DNA of 64,000 nucleotides from Gigaspora margarita. Lineage: Eukaryota; Glomeromycota; Glomeromycetes; Diversisporales; Gigasporaceae. Under the pieces are notes generated by a model that worked only from the letters and a program-made list of their open reading frames with translations, was not told where the DNA came from and ran no database searches. Shown one piece after another: positions 15,101 through 26,592 of this stretch (position 1 is the stretch's first letter; each line of letters opens with the position of its first letter). Position numbers and translations under genes: made by a program. The stretch is from assembly GCA_009809945.1 (NCBI GenBank), contig WTPW01000419.1:239198-303197 (forward strand), given 5' to 3'.

Positions 15101-18100
15101 ACATTATTTTCTGAATAGACTATATACTTACTTCCAGCTAATTTAAATGTGAAAGAACAACAGAAGTAATATTTAACAAAGAATTCTACTGATGATAAAA
15201 TGTGTACATTAATTTTATAAACAATATACTTACAAACTAATAATTTAAAGCAAAATAAAAAAAGTAATATTTAACAGAGAATTATATTGACGATAAAATG
15301 TGTATATTATTTTTATTTTAATAAGCTATATTTACCGTCTAGCAGTTTAATGCATTAATGAAGAAAACGTAAAAGTAAAATTTAACAGAGAATTCTAATT
15401 ACAATAAAATGGTACATTATTATTTAATGAATAAACTATATACTTACTCCCTGGTAATTAAAGTGAAAGATAAACAGAAGTAATATATAACAGTGAATCC
15501 TATTGCCGATAAAATGTTTGTTATTTTATGAGTAAACCATAATTACCGTCTAGTAGTTTAATGCATAAATGAAAAACAGAAAAAATTAATAATTAACAGA
15601 GAATTCTATTGACGATAAAATAGATATAGTACATTATTTTATGAATAAACTATATATACTTACTCCCTGTAATTTAAAGTAAACAATCAACAAAAGTAAT
15701 AATAGTTAACAGAGAATTCTATTGATGCTAAAATGTTTTATTATATGACAATACTTACTTTCTGGTAAATTAAAGTGAAAAAAACAGAAAAGTAATTTAA
15801 CAGAGAATTCTATTTTCGATAAAATGGGCATATTATTTTTATGAACTTATACTTACGCCCTGGTAATAGTAATATTTAACAAAGAATACTAATAACGATA
15901 AATTGTGTACATTATTTTCTGAATAGTCTATATACTTACTTCCAGCTAATTTAATGTGAAAGAACAACAGAAGTAATATTTAACAAAGAATTCTATTGAC
16001 GATAAAATGTGTACATTATTTTATGAATAAACTATATATACTTACGCTCTGGTAATTAAAGTTAAACAGCAGAAGTAATTTTTAGCAGAGAATTCTATTG
16101 ACGATAAAAGTGTACATTATTTTATAAATAAACTTCAATTACCGTCTATAGTTTAATACATTAAAAAACAAAAGGTAAGATTTAACAGAGAATTCTGTTG
16201 ACGATAAATGTGTATATTATTTATGAATAAGCTATAAATTTACTCTCTGGTAATTTAAAGTAAAAAACAACAGAAGTTATATTTAACAGAGAATTCTATT
16301 GACAATAAAATGTGTACATTATTTATGAATAAACTATATACTCACGCCCTGGTAATTAAAGTGAAAGATCAACAAAAGTAAAATTTAACAGAGAATTCTA
16401 TTGACGATAAAATGTGTATATTATTTATGAATAAGCTATATACTTACTCCCTGGTAATTTAAAGTGAAAAAATCATAAGTAATCTTTAACAGAGGATTCT
16501 ATTGACGATAAAATATATAAATTACTTTATGAATAAACTATATATTATACTTACAAACTAATAATTTAAACAAAATCAAAGAAGTAATATTTAACAGATA
16601 CACAAAGAATTCTATTGACGATAAAATGTGTACATTATTTTATGAATAGACTATATACTTACTTTCTGCTAATTTAATGTGAAAGAAAAACAGAAGTAGT
16701 ATTTAAAAAAGAATTCTATTGACGATAAAATGTGTACATTATTTTATGAATAAACTATATATACTTACGCCCTGGTAATTAAAGTTAAAGAACAACAGAA
16801 GTAATTTTTAGAGAGAATTCTATTGACGATAAAGTGTACATTATTTTATAAATAAACTATAATTACCGCCTATAGTTTAATGCATTAATGAAAAAACACA
16901 AAAGTAATATTTAACAGAGAATTCTATTGACGATAAAATGTGTATATTGTTTATGAATAAGCTATATACTTACTCCCTGGTAATTAAAGTGAAAGATCAA
17001 CAAAAGTAATATTTAACAGAGAATTCTATTGATGATAAAACTGTGTATATTATTTTAAGAATAAACTATATACTTACTCCCTGGTAATTTAAGGTGAAAA
17101 AAACAACATAAGTAATATTTAACAGAGAATTCTATTGACGATAAAATATATACATTATTTTATGAATAAACTATATACTTACTCCCTGTAATTTAAAGTA
17201 TACAATCAACAAAAGTAATAATTCTATTGCCGATAAAACGTTTACATTATTTTATGAATAAACTATATATACTTACGCCCTGGTAATTAAAGTGAAAGAA
17301 CAGCAGAAGTAATATTCCAATCACAATAAAATGTTACATTACTTTATAAATATACTATAATTACCGTCTATAGGTTAATGCATAAATGAAAAAAAAAACA
17401 AATAAGTAATATTTAACAAAGAATTCTATCGACGATAAAATGTGTGAATAAGATATAACTTACTCCCTGGTAATTTAAAGTGAAAAAAAAACATTATATT
17501 GGCGATGAAATGTGTATATTATTTTGTAAACAATATACAAATAAGCTATATTTACCGTCTAGCAGTTTAATGCATGATGAAAAAAAAAAACAGAAAAGTA
17601 AAATTTAACAGAGAATTTTAATTACAATAAAATGTGTTCATTATTTAATGAATAAACTATATACTTACTCCCTGGTAATTAAAGTAAAAGATCAACAGAA
17701 GTAATATTTAACAGTGAATTCTATTGCCGATAAAATGTTTGTTATTTGATGAGTAAACCATAATTACCGTCTAGTAGTTTAATGCATAAATGAAAAAAAA
17801 AAACAGAAAATTAATAATTACAGATAATTCTATTGACGTTAAAATGTGTACATAATTTTATGAATAAGCTTATACTTACTCCCTGGTAATTTAAAGTGAA
17901 AGATCAACAGAAGTAATATTTAACAGAGATTTCTATTAATGTGTATCTTATTTTATGAATAAACTATATATACTTACTCCCTGTAATTTAAAAAAACAAT
18001 CAACAAAAGTAATAGTTAACAGAGAATTCTATTGATGATAAAATGTGCACATAATTTTATGAATAAACCATATCAGATATACTTACAAACTGGTAATTTA

Positions 18101-21100
18101 AATGAAAAAACAGAAAAGTAATATTTAACAGTGAATTCTATTATCAATAAAATGTGTACATTATTTTATGAATAAACTATATACTTACGCCCTGGTAATT
18201 AAAGTAAAAGATCAACAAAATAATATTTAGCAAAGAATTCTATTGATGATAAAATTTATATATTATTTTATGAATAAACTATCTACTTACTTCCTGTTAA
18301 TTTAATGTGAAAGAACAGAGTAATATTTAACTAAGAATTCTATTGACAATAAAACGTGTACATTATTTTACAAATAAACTATATATGCTTACGCCCTGGT
18401 AATTAAAGTGAAAGAACAACAGAAGTAATATTTAACAGAGAATTCCAATCACAATAAAATGATACATTACTTTATAAATATACTATAATTACCGTCTATA
18501 GTTTAATGTATAAATGAAAAAAAAAAACAGAAAAGTTATATTTTACAGATAATTCTATTGACGATAAAATGTGTATATTATTTATGAATAGGTTATATAC
18601 TTACTCCCTGGTAATTTAAAGTGAAAAACAACATAAGTATATTTAACAGAGAATTCTATTGTCGATAAAATGTGTACATTATTTTATGAACAAACTATAC
18701 ACTTACTCTCTGGTAAACAATCAACAAAAGTAATATTCAACATAGAATTCTAATGAACATAAAATGTGTGTACATTATTTCGTGAACAAAATATATACTT
18801 ACTCCCTGGTAATTAAAGTGAAAACACATCAAAAGTAATATTTAATTCTATTGATGATAAAATGTGTACACTAATTTTATGAATAAACTATATATATACT
18901 TACGCCCTGGTAATTTAAAGTGAAAACAACACAAGTAATTTTTAACAGAGTATTCTATTGACGATAAAATGTGTACATTATTTTATGAATAAACCATATA
19001 CTTACAAACTGGTAATTTAAGTGAAAAAACAGAAAAGTAATATTTAATAGAGCATTATTTTGATAACAAAATGTGAGCACTATTTTATAAATAAACCATA
19101 ACTACCGTCTAGTAGTTTAATGTATAGTATAAATGAAAAAAAAAACCAGAAAAGTCATTTTTAGCAGATAAATTCTAATGATAATAAAATGTGTACATTA
19201 CTAGGTCTCAACACCCGCTGCCTTGCAGCGGTATTAAAAATATCTCACTAAATATAATAGTATTTATATTATATAGTGTTTCAATTTAGTATAATTTTTG
19301 CATAGTATATAAGCAGTTTGCATAAATTTAATTTATTAAAAAAAAATAAAAATAGTTATGAGAAAATAAAAATAGGTATTAAAAAATAAAAATAGCTAAA
19401 AAAAGTAAGTTATAATTTTTTTTTAATAAAATAAAGAAGGACGTTCACAATAGGCTGTCCACCTTATATTAAGTCTGGTTACTTGACTGGTAACTTTCGC
19501 AAATTGTGGCCACAATGAGCTTCCAGTTCTTTATTCTATTATTTTTTTTGTATTTTTAATTTTTTTTTTGTTTTTTAGTTTTTAAATTTTTTTTTGATTT
19601 TTTTTTTTTTATAAAAAATTAACACAAATAGAATATTAAATTTAATCATTAAAAACTTCCTTATAAACAATGTTTTTCGTATAAATATTATTTTCCTCAT
19701 CAGATTTTGGATCAATTAGCAAGATTTTAATAGTTTCACATGATGTTACTCTAGAAAGAGCTACATAGAGTTGTCCATGTGAAAATACAGATTGTGGTAA
19801 ATATAAACCAACTAATGGAATTGTTTGACCTTGTGCTTTATTAATAGTTAAAGCATAGGCTAAATGAACTGGAAATTGTTTACGTACTAAAGTAAAAGGG
19901 TAGACAGTATCAGAAGGTGATAAAGTCATTTTTGGAAGAAAAACCCTTTTTCCAAGAAATGATCCTGTAAGAATTTCACAATCTAAAACATGATTATGAA
20001 ATTCTTTTACTATAAGTCGAGTTCCATTACATAAACCTTCAGAAGGATTTATGTTTCGTAGAAGAATTATAGGTACTCCTGCTTTAAGTATAAGCTTATG
20101 TGGTGGCATTCCACTTGGAGTAAGTGTATTAAGAAATTCTATTGGATATAAACTCTCATGAACAGAGTTAGTATCCTCAACTGAATCAGTTGATAAATAG
20201 ATTTGTCCTTCTTCTGGAACTAAATCAAGTATTTGATGATTAATTAATTCTACATCATCATTTTTAGGTGTTAAAATTGCTCTTTCAACAATAAAATCAC
20301 GATCATTATATTTATTAGAAATATTTGGAAATTTTTCTAATATTATGCTAGTAATATTATTGCCATTTAAGATCATTGTTCTTGGTAATTTTATATAATC
20401 ATTTTCAATTGTTGGTTCTTTACCTTCACCAATTCTTAATAGAAAGTCTACAAATGCTTGTTGTGATGCATCTTGTAAAACTCTCATATTAATTGTTAAT
20501 TTCATTGTTTGAATAAAATTCCACAAATATGATTTTTTCAAACATGAATTAACAACTTGTGTCCTAGATCCTCGAGGAATTACTGGTAATATTTGACAAA
20601 AATCACCACCAAAAACCATAACTTTTCCACCAAAAGGCTCACTATTGCCTGTTATATCTTGGAATGTTCTATCAACAGCTTCAAAAGCCAATTTGCTGAT
20701 CATAGGAGCTTCATTCCAAAATATAATTTTTGCATGATTAATTAGAACTGCTAGTTCAGATTGCTTTGAAATATTACAGGTAGAAGATTCTGTAATTTTT
20801 AAAGGAATTTTGAATCTAGAATGAGCAGTTCTACCACCAACTATTAACAAAGCAGCAATACCAGAAGAAGCAACAGCAAGTGCAATATGTCCATTACTTC
20901 TTATTAAAGTTAATATTATATTATATAAATAGGTTTTGCCAGTTCCACCAAAGCCATCAATAAAAAATAATTTTTGACTTCCATTATTATAAACAGCATC
21001 AATAATAATATTAAATATTACTTTCTGTTCATCATTTAAAGTATCTATTTTTGATAATTGGATACTAATATCATCCTGATTATAATTTGTTTCTTCAAAA

Positions 21101-24100
21101 AAGAACTGATTTGTTGCTCTTTCTTGAGATTGTGCCAAAAAAGTTGAATCAGGAATAGGAAGTTCAGGAAAATCTAAAAGAGATTTTCCATTTTGAAAAA
21201 AATATTTTTCAAGATCTAAAAGAACTTGTGCAACTATTCTTGGATCATTATAATCCAAAGCTACACGTTTAGAATTTGGATTATATACAAAATCTTCAGA
21301 TAAAGCAGGTAAATGTGTGTTCCAAAGTTCTAGAATATTTGTTGGCCTGCAATAAATTAAGATTGTTGCAAATAATTGTCTTAGTTGTTTAGGCATCTGA
21401 TAAAGTGATGCTTCTCTAAGACATAAATCCTATTCTTGATCATTTTCTAATAGGCCAAGTTGGATTGCTACTATTTTAAAAGAGGGGTATTCAATATTAT
21501 TAATGGTTCTTAAATCCTTAAAAGATGTTGGGCCTTTGATATGTGTTAAAAGTAATCTAAGGCAATATCTTTCTTCATCTTTTGGATTAACCATAAACAT
21601 TCTAGCAATAGTTTTATCACCTCTTTGTTTTCTTGGTTTCCATTGCTTATTGCTCCAAACAAAATGTTTCGGAAAATCAGTATATAAAAGATTACGTGCA
21701 TTTGGATTATTTGAACAAATTTCAAAAAATTTTGTCAACTTGGTATCTGAATTTTCTTCTAATAATTCAGATAAGCATACAGAGCCATTATCATTATATA
21801 CTACAACATGTTGTTTTTCCAAATGAACTGGTAATCGTTCAACATGATGAGATTTTTCTTGTAATTTAAATTCAAATAAACGCCAGGTAGCTTCTGAAGC
21901 AGAAACATATCTAGCATCTAAATAATTTTTAATCTCATCAGAATTATTTTGATCCTGATTTTCTACTAAAACAATAGCTCTATCTGAACCTTTATAAACA
22001 TATTTATAGAGATATTTAACTGATTTAACGCTAGAACATATCTCTACATTGATATGACAATTATATTTCAAACAAAGGTATGGATTATATGGAACCACCC
22101 ATCTATTGTCAAGCTCTATACCAGATTTTTTAACTGTATAACCAGTATTTCTTCTACGATAAACTGGATAACCATTTTTATTTACAATAGTTATATTATT
22201 AAAATCACATGGATAATGTTTACTACAAATTCCATCTTTTATACATGGAGAAGATGGTTTTAAAATTCCACAAGGTCCATGAATCATATGTTTAGTAACA
22301 ATTTTATAAAGCTGAGGTTGAGTAGTTGGATTTGGAATCTCAGCAGATATTAAATTGTCATAATCATCAGAAGTTTGTGGTTTGTCCTCTGTAGTAAGTA
22401 TAATAAGTATATGTGCATGTGGTAATCCTCGTTTTTGAAATTCAATTACCTGAATATGAGCCACATTATGACCTAATATACTTCTTTTATATAAATCATC
22501 TGTGATTTCTTTTAATTTCAATCTAAAGACTCTTGATATAAGATCAGGTCTATCATTAGATTTTTGACCATGTAAAAGTTCTTTGGTTATTTCAGGCCAA
22601 TTAGGATTGCAAGTAACAGTTATAAAAAGATCTGGTTTACCAAATTCTCTTACAGTAGCCATAGCATCTTGATATAACTGTTGCATATATTGTTTTGAAC
22701 CAGTAAACAATGAAGGCAAAATAACTTTTCTTCCCAATATTTGAAGGATTAGGAATAGCTTCATCATTATTAATAATATCTTCTAATCCTTTATAAAATT
22801 CAGCTCTTAATTGTGGCTGATGTTCTCTATACCACCTTAAGTTATTTTGATCATATTTTGCATACTGATTAACAATATATTGCTGAAATAAACATCCTGC
22901 AAGATGTAATATATCATTAGAACCTCTTATTTGTAATCTATGACATGCAAATTCTCTAATTGTTACAGTTTTTTCTTTAGGCTGAGAATTATTAGGATTT
23001 AATGATAAAGATTCTTCTATTTTATTATTATTAGCATTATTATCAGAATTTGGATTATGCAAAATTTCAGTATTCCATCCATATTCTCCTCTTGAAAAAA
23101 GAAGTGGATACTGTAAAGGATCATAAGCACCATGTAATTCTGATATTCTTTGAAAATAACCCTGTTGTGTAGTAAGAATAATATATCTACCAGAGTTAAT
23201 TGCATCATCATCATTAATTATAGCTGCAATTTCTGAAGCAGTAGGTTGATTATAATTTCTCATATCATGACTATGAATAGAAGAAATTTTTAATCTCAAA
23301 TTAGAATTAATTTGTGCCTGCTGTCCAGCACTTTGAAAAATTTGCACAAAAGGATTTAACTGATTAAGTTCAGTTTGAAGAGATCTCATCAAATTTAAAT
23401 TTAAATTTGGTGAGATTTGATTTCTCAATTCAAACTGAGTATCAAAATCACTATCATAAAAATATATTTGTGAAAATCTAGGCAGTCCTGATGATGGTCT
23501 TAAAGAGCTTATATTATGATATAAACCTCTTTGAATTCTAAAAATATAAGGTTTATCTACTGCTAAAATACTTCTATCTACAGTAACACCTAAAGATGTA
23601 AAAGCAAATGCAGAATTATATGATCTTATATTTTGAATATATCTCTCACCAGTATTAATATCAGCTCCAGTTAATAACTCTAATATAGCTGGTGGAGGTG
23701 GTTCAAGTAATGCTAATTGAATCTTTCCATTATGACAACAAAATCCTAATGTTTCATTTTTCCATTTTAGAGCTTGACAATGTTGACATCTAATATTCCT
23801 ATCACTAAGCCTATGTTGCCATTCATTGATATCAAAACCATCTTCTAATTCTAAATTAAAATCATCTAAATTACATCTTGCAATATTTTTAAGCTTATTT
23901 AATCGTTGTAATTTGCTATTTGTATGTTGAATTCTATTTGTTTCTCTTATTTGAGATTGTTGTTCTGTTGTTAACTGTTGTCGATATTGTTGTTGTCTAA
24001 TTCGATATGATCTCTTTGTTGTAAATTTGCTGATAATTCCAAAGTTGTAGAATCTGCAAAAGCTTATGATAATGTTGTTGAAATAAATGATTGTGATCCA

Positions 24101-26494
24101 CCTAAATTTGTTACTAACTCCAAACTTGCTACTGGAGGTAATATAGTAGATGTTGTAAAAGTTGCTAGAGTTGTTGTTGGTACTATTGTAAAAGTTGGTG
24201 TTGAAGTTGTTGCTAATATTGGTGCTAGAGTTGTTGTAGAGTTTGTTGCTAAAGTTGTTGATGAAGTTGTTGCTAAATTTGATATTGTAGATATAGATGT
24301 AGATAATTCAATTGTATTATTTGGATGGGTTTTGTACCATTTAGTAACAGCTTTTCTTTTTTGATCTAGTCTTCTTTTTTTTTCTGGTTCAGATTCTATA
24401 GCTGGTGGTGATGGTGGCCTATAGCTATTATCATTAGCAATATGAGGAGATGTTGGTGGAGATTTTCGTTTTGGTGGCATATTTATATTAAAATTTTAAA
24501 TAATTATATTAAATCTAAAATATTTTAAAAATAAAATTAAAAAAAACTAAGTTAATATTAATAATTTTAATTAATATATATGCTAACAAAATATTAATTT
24601 GATATATATATTACTTAAAATATACAAAATAAAATAAAAATAAAATAAATTTAAAATCAATGATCTCATGGTGAGCAAAAAACTTTAAAAAAAATATAAG
24701 CCAGCAGACTTAGCAAGATAGTTATCCATCACATTCGTATGGCTAGAGCTTGTCAGTAGTTTTACTACTTATATTTACACCGTCTACAATCATATATAGA
24801 TTTTAAATTCAATTAATATATATGCTAGCAAATTGCCTATATATATATTAATTAAGAAATCTATAATTAAAATATAATTTAAAAACAATATACCTTTTTA
24901 AATGATAAATAATTAGAATTATTAAATACTATATAAAAAACAAATAAAAGAATTAAAATTTTACCTTAATTTAAAAAAAATAAGTAAAAAATAAAAATAT
25001 AAATTGAAAACCTAAACAAATATATAATTATAATTAGTAAATAATATATAAATAAAAACAAATATATAAAAATATATAAAAAATATAAAATAAATCTTTT
25101 AAATTAAAAAATATAATTATAATTAGTATATATATATAAATATAATTGTAATAGTAAATTATATATAAGATATAATTATAATTAGTAATAATATATAAAT
25201 GTATAATTATTATTAGTAAATAAAAACAAACATATAATATAATTTTTTTATTAGTTAATAATATATAAAATATAATTTAATTAGTAAATAATATATTAAA
25301 TTTAATTGTAATTAGTAAATAATATTATTATAATTAGTAAATAAAAATAAACACGTAAAAATATAATTAGTATAAAATATAATTTTTAATTAGTAAATAA
25401 TAGATAAAGTATAATTTAATTAGTAAATAATATATAAAATTTAATTATAATTAGTAAATAATAGTAAATAAAAAATAAACACGTAAAAATATAATTAATA
25501 AATAATATATAAAAAACAAACCTTTTATAAATAAAGAAAGATCAAATATATTTATAAAATATGTGTTACACAAAGTTTATGTTACACAAAGTTTATGTTA
25601 CACAAAGTTTATGTTACACAAAAATTTGTACCACCTAAACATAAAATTTTAAAATTTTTAAAATATATGAAAATGAGAGGAAAGGAGAGAAAGTGTGAGT
25701 GAATTTAAATTTTGATCTATGTATATTTATAAACGTTTAGGTTACACATAAAGTTTGTGTAACAAAATAAAAAAACACGTAAAAAATATAAAACACGTAA
25801 AATATAAAACAAATATTACAAATATGGAACATGTATAACGTTATACAAAAATTTTGTACAATAATAATTATTTTGTAAAAACAATATACTAATATTTGTG
25901 TAACATTACACAATATAAAATTTGTACAACCTAAATATTTTTGCGTAAACTTTTTAACGAACCTTTGTGTAACCAATATGCATAAAAATGTTACACATAT
26001 TATATTTTTATATGCAGTGTAACTTAAAAAGCGTAAATACATATAATTTACATTACCCAATCATATTTCAATACTATATAAATATATAACTTATATGAAA
26101 TGCATGAGTATTCATTCCGGTTACACATGTGCATCCGGAACGCATACTATGTGACGGAAACTGTACAATATATATATATAGATTTTATGAATAAACTATA
26201 TATAATTAAAGTTGAACAACAACAGAAGTAATTTTTAGCATAGAATTCTAATAACGATAAAATGTGTACATTATTTTATAAATAAAATATAATTACCGTC
26301 TATAGTTTAATACATAAAAAAAAAAACCAGAAAATATTTAACAGAGAATTCCATTGATGATAAAATGCATATATTATTTTATAAATAAACTATTTACTTA
26401 CTCCCTGTAATTTAAAGTATACAATCAACAGAAGTATATTTAACAGAGAATTCTATTGACAATAAAATGTGTATATAAACAATATACTAACAAA
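3138..26494 (-). CDS. Array of ~160 single-codon microexons forming the C-terminal tail of the kinase gene
   Basis: Seen: on the minus strand, sites of the form YAG-NNN-GTRAGT recur every 70-110 bp. Examples of the 3-nt exons are 14748-14750 GGA, 14645-14647 GGC, 13213-13215 TTT and 3230-3232 TGA. I count about 155 with exactly 3 nt and nine with 6-15 nt, all multiples of three. The kinase exon ends in phase 2 (AGC GA|GTAAGT). Carrying phase 2 through the array gives about 180 codons without a stop; phase 0 meets six TGA exons and phase 1 about ten stops. The kinase-proximal codons read in part ALEERERERAEEERANLE, typical of a charged coiled coil. Donors are mostly GTAAGT, then GTGAGT, with rare GTAATT, GTAAAT, GTATGT and GTTAGT. 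The Helitron at 19201-26182 lies in one intron. Inference: host gene tail spliced from single-codon exons. Alternative: a non-coding tandem repeat that only mimics splice sites; the frame test argues against it. Confidence 0.8.
5779..6019. mobile_element. MITE-like insertion inside a microexon-array intron
   Basis: About 30-bp terminal inverted repeats: the left end starts GGGTGCTTCATATTAAAAG and the right end is its imperfect complement (about 26 of 31). The total is 241 bp with no open frame. The flanks are TATA-rich, so the target duplication (TA or longer) cannot be fixed. Microexons continue on both sides (CGA at 5703-5705, AAC near 6048), so one intron was simply lengthened. Confidence 0.65.
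6733..6835. repeat. Local ~52-bp tandem duplication within the array
   Basis: Two near-identical copies carry a TTTGGA exon. In the right copy (6791-6796) the acceptor is intact (CCAG); in the left copy it reads CCAA. This looks like a duplicated unit in which one copy lost its acceptor, which would merge it into a longer intron. Confidence 0.6.
9697..9898. mobile_element. Foldback/MITE-like insertion in an array intron
   Basis: Terminal inverted repeats of about 50 bp: the left arm begins TCTGCGAC and contains AGAAATCATTTTTTGAT; the right arm is the imperfect complement ending GTCGCAGA. No coding content and no clear target duplication. The nearest array exon below is TTA at about 9606-9608; above lies a duplicated unit at about 9906-10075, one copy of which has a damaged acceptor. 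Confidence 0.55.
9906..10075. repeat. Tandem duplication of one array unit (~95 bp)
   Basis: Two copies share the core ATTTATCTAATCACTATATA and each carries a GTGAGT donor. The right copy has a normal 3-nt exon (AAA, about 10070-10072). The left copy has donor and spacing but CC where the acceptor complement CT is expected. This shows how new units arise and how copies can be silenced. Confidence 0.6.
12490..19200 (-). repeat. Young, homogenised block of the microexon array
   Basis: About 66 tandem units of about 100 bp are nearly identical. On the minus strand each reads donor GTAAGTATATAG, an A/T body containing GAATTCTCTGTTAAATATTA, and an acceptor ATTACCAG or CTATAG. Exons are mainly GGA, GGC, ACG and TTT, with two CTGGAA exons (15132-15137, 15940-15945). 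Two donor types alternate: GTAAGTAT with GGA/GGC/TTT exons and GTAATTAT with ACG exons, which suggests a higher-order unit. In phase 2 GGA followed by ACG yields Glu-Arg. High identity implies recent amplification or gene conversion. Confidence 0.85.
19201..19240 (-). other. Helitron 3' terminus: hairpin plus CTAG
   Basis: The stem-loop occupies about 19217-19233, with a 7-bp perfect stem and a 3-nt loop. About a dozen bases follow before the terminal CTAG. This structure is the known termination signal for Helitron rolling-circle transfer. Confidence 0.9.
19642..24480 (-). pseudogene. Helitron Rep-helicase (RepHel), damaged
   Basis: One RepHel polyprotein is spread over three open blocks. 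N-terminal block 24480-24064: Pro/Ser/Thr-rich leader with a KKRR basic patch. Middle block, open from about 24.05 kb to 22637: Cys-pair segment and Helitron-like N-domain. Block 22767-21430: HUH Rep with TVTCNPNWPE, LPHAHIL (the two His) and the double-Tyr YLYKYVYKG. Block 21396-19642: Pif1-like superfamily 1 helicase with Walker A GGTGKT, FGGDFCQILPVIP, INKAQGQT and VALSRV. The Walker B region reads WNEAPM where DEAP is usual. The Rep and helicase blocks share a frame, separated by one in-frame TAG near 21427; frameshifts occur near 22.75 kb and near 24.05 kb. Total span is about 1,600 codons, normal for the family. Probably inactive as a source of transposase. Confidence 0.9.
24481..26182 (-). 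other. Helitron 5' non-coding region
   Basis: About 1.7 kb of extreme A/T sequence between the Helitron 5' end and its first coding block. It contains about 3.5 copies of the 16-bp unit GTTTATGTTACACAAA at 25562-25622 and scattered further GTTACAC motifs to about 26010. No coding signal; the frame at 25737-26060 is low-complexity F/Y/C/I and not credible. Confidence 0.6.
25562..25622. repeat. 16-bp tandem repeat within the Helitron
   Basis: The unit GTTTATGTTACACAAA is repeated about 3.5 times without mismatch in the core. Variants recur as TTACACAAAGTTT and similar strings on both strands across 25.56-26.0 kb. Function unknown. Confidence 0.75.
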
Positions 26495-26496
26495 CT
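26290..26496 (-). repeat. Kinase-proximal stub of the microexon array
   Basis: Three units survive between the kinase exon and the Helitron: TTT (26492-26494, donor GTTAGT), GGA (26402-26404) and ACG (26297-26299, donor GTAATT). They belong to the homogenised type. A fourth unit near 26205 lacks its exon: the usual 14 bases spanning donor, exon and acceptor are missing between CTATAT and AATTAAAG. Joined to the kinase exon in phase 2 these give Asp-Leu-Glu and continue open. Confidence 0.8.
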
Positions 26497-26592
26497 TATA
26501 ATTTAAAGCAAAATCAAAGAAGTAATATTTAACAGAGAATTCTATTGACAATAAAATGTATACATTATTTTATGAATAAACTATATACTTAC

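Larger units (their letters stand above)
19201..26182 (-). mobile_element. Helitron, complete ends, inserted in a microexon-array intron
   Basis: Read on the minus strand, the 5' end is TCTATATATATATATTG (from 26182) and the 3' end is CTAG (19204-19201), preceded by a perfect 7-bp stem hairpin CCGCTGC-AAG-GCAGCGG. These are the hallmarks of Helitrons. The insertion lies between A (19200) and T (26183). Rejoining those flanks restores exactly the host array repeat (ACATTA|TTTTATGAATAAAC), so the ends are fixed to the base. It encodes Rep and helicase domains on the same strand. No target duplication, as expected for rolling-circle transposition. The coding region is damaged, but the ends would still be usable in trans. 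Confidence 0.95.

Noticed and set aside
3132-19200. CRISPR-like or satellite array
   Set aside because: Units in the old block share no repeat body, only splice-site motifs with 3-nt spacing. The organism is eukaryotic, and a plain satellite would not keep one phase open.
25737-26060. 107-codon minus-strand frame in the Helitron 5' region
   Set aside because: Composition is F/Y/C/I low complexity derived from A/T repeats; no Helitron accessory protein resembles it.
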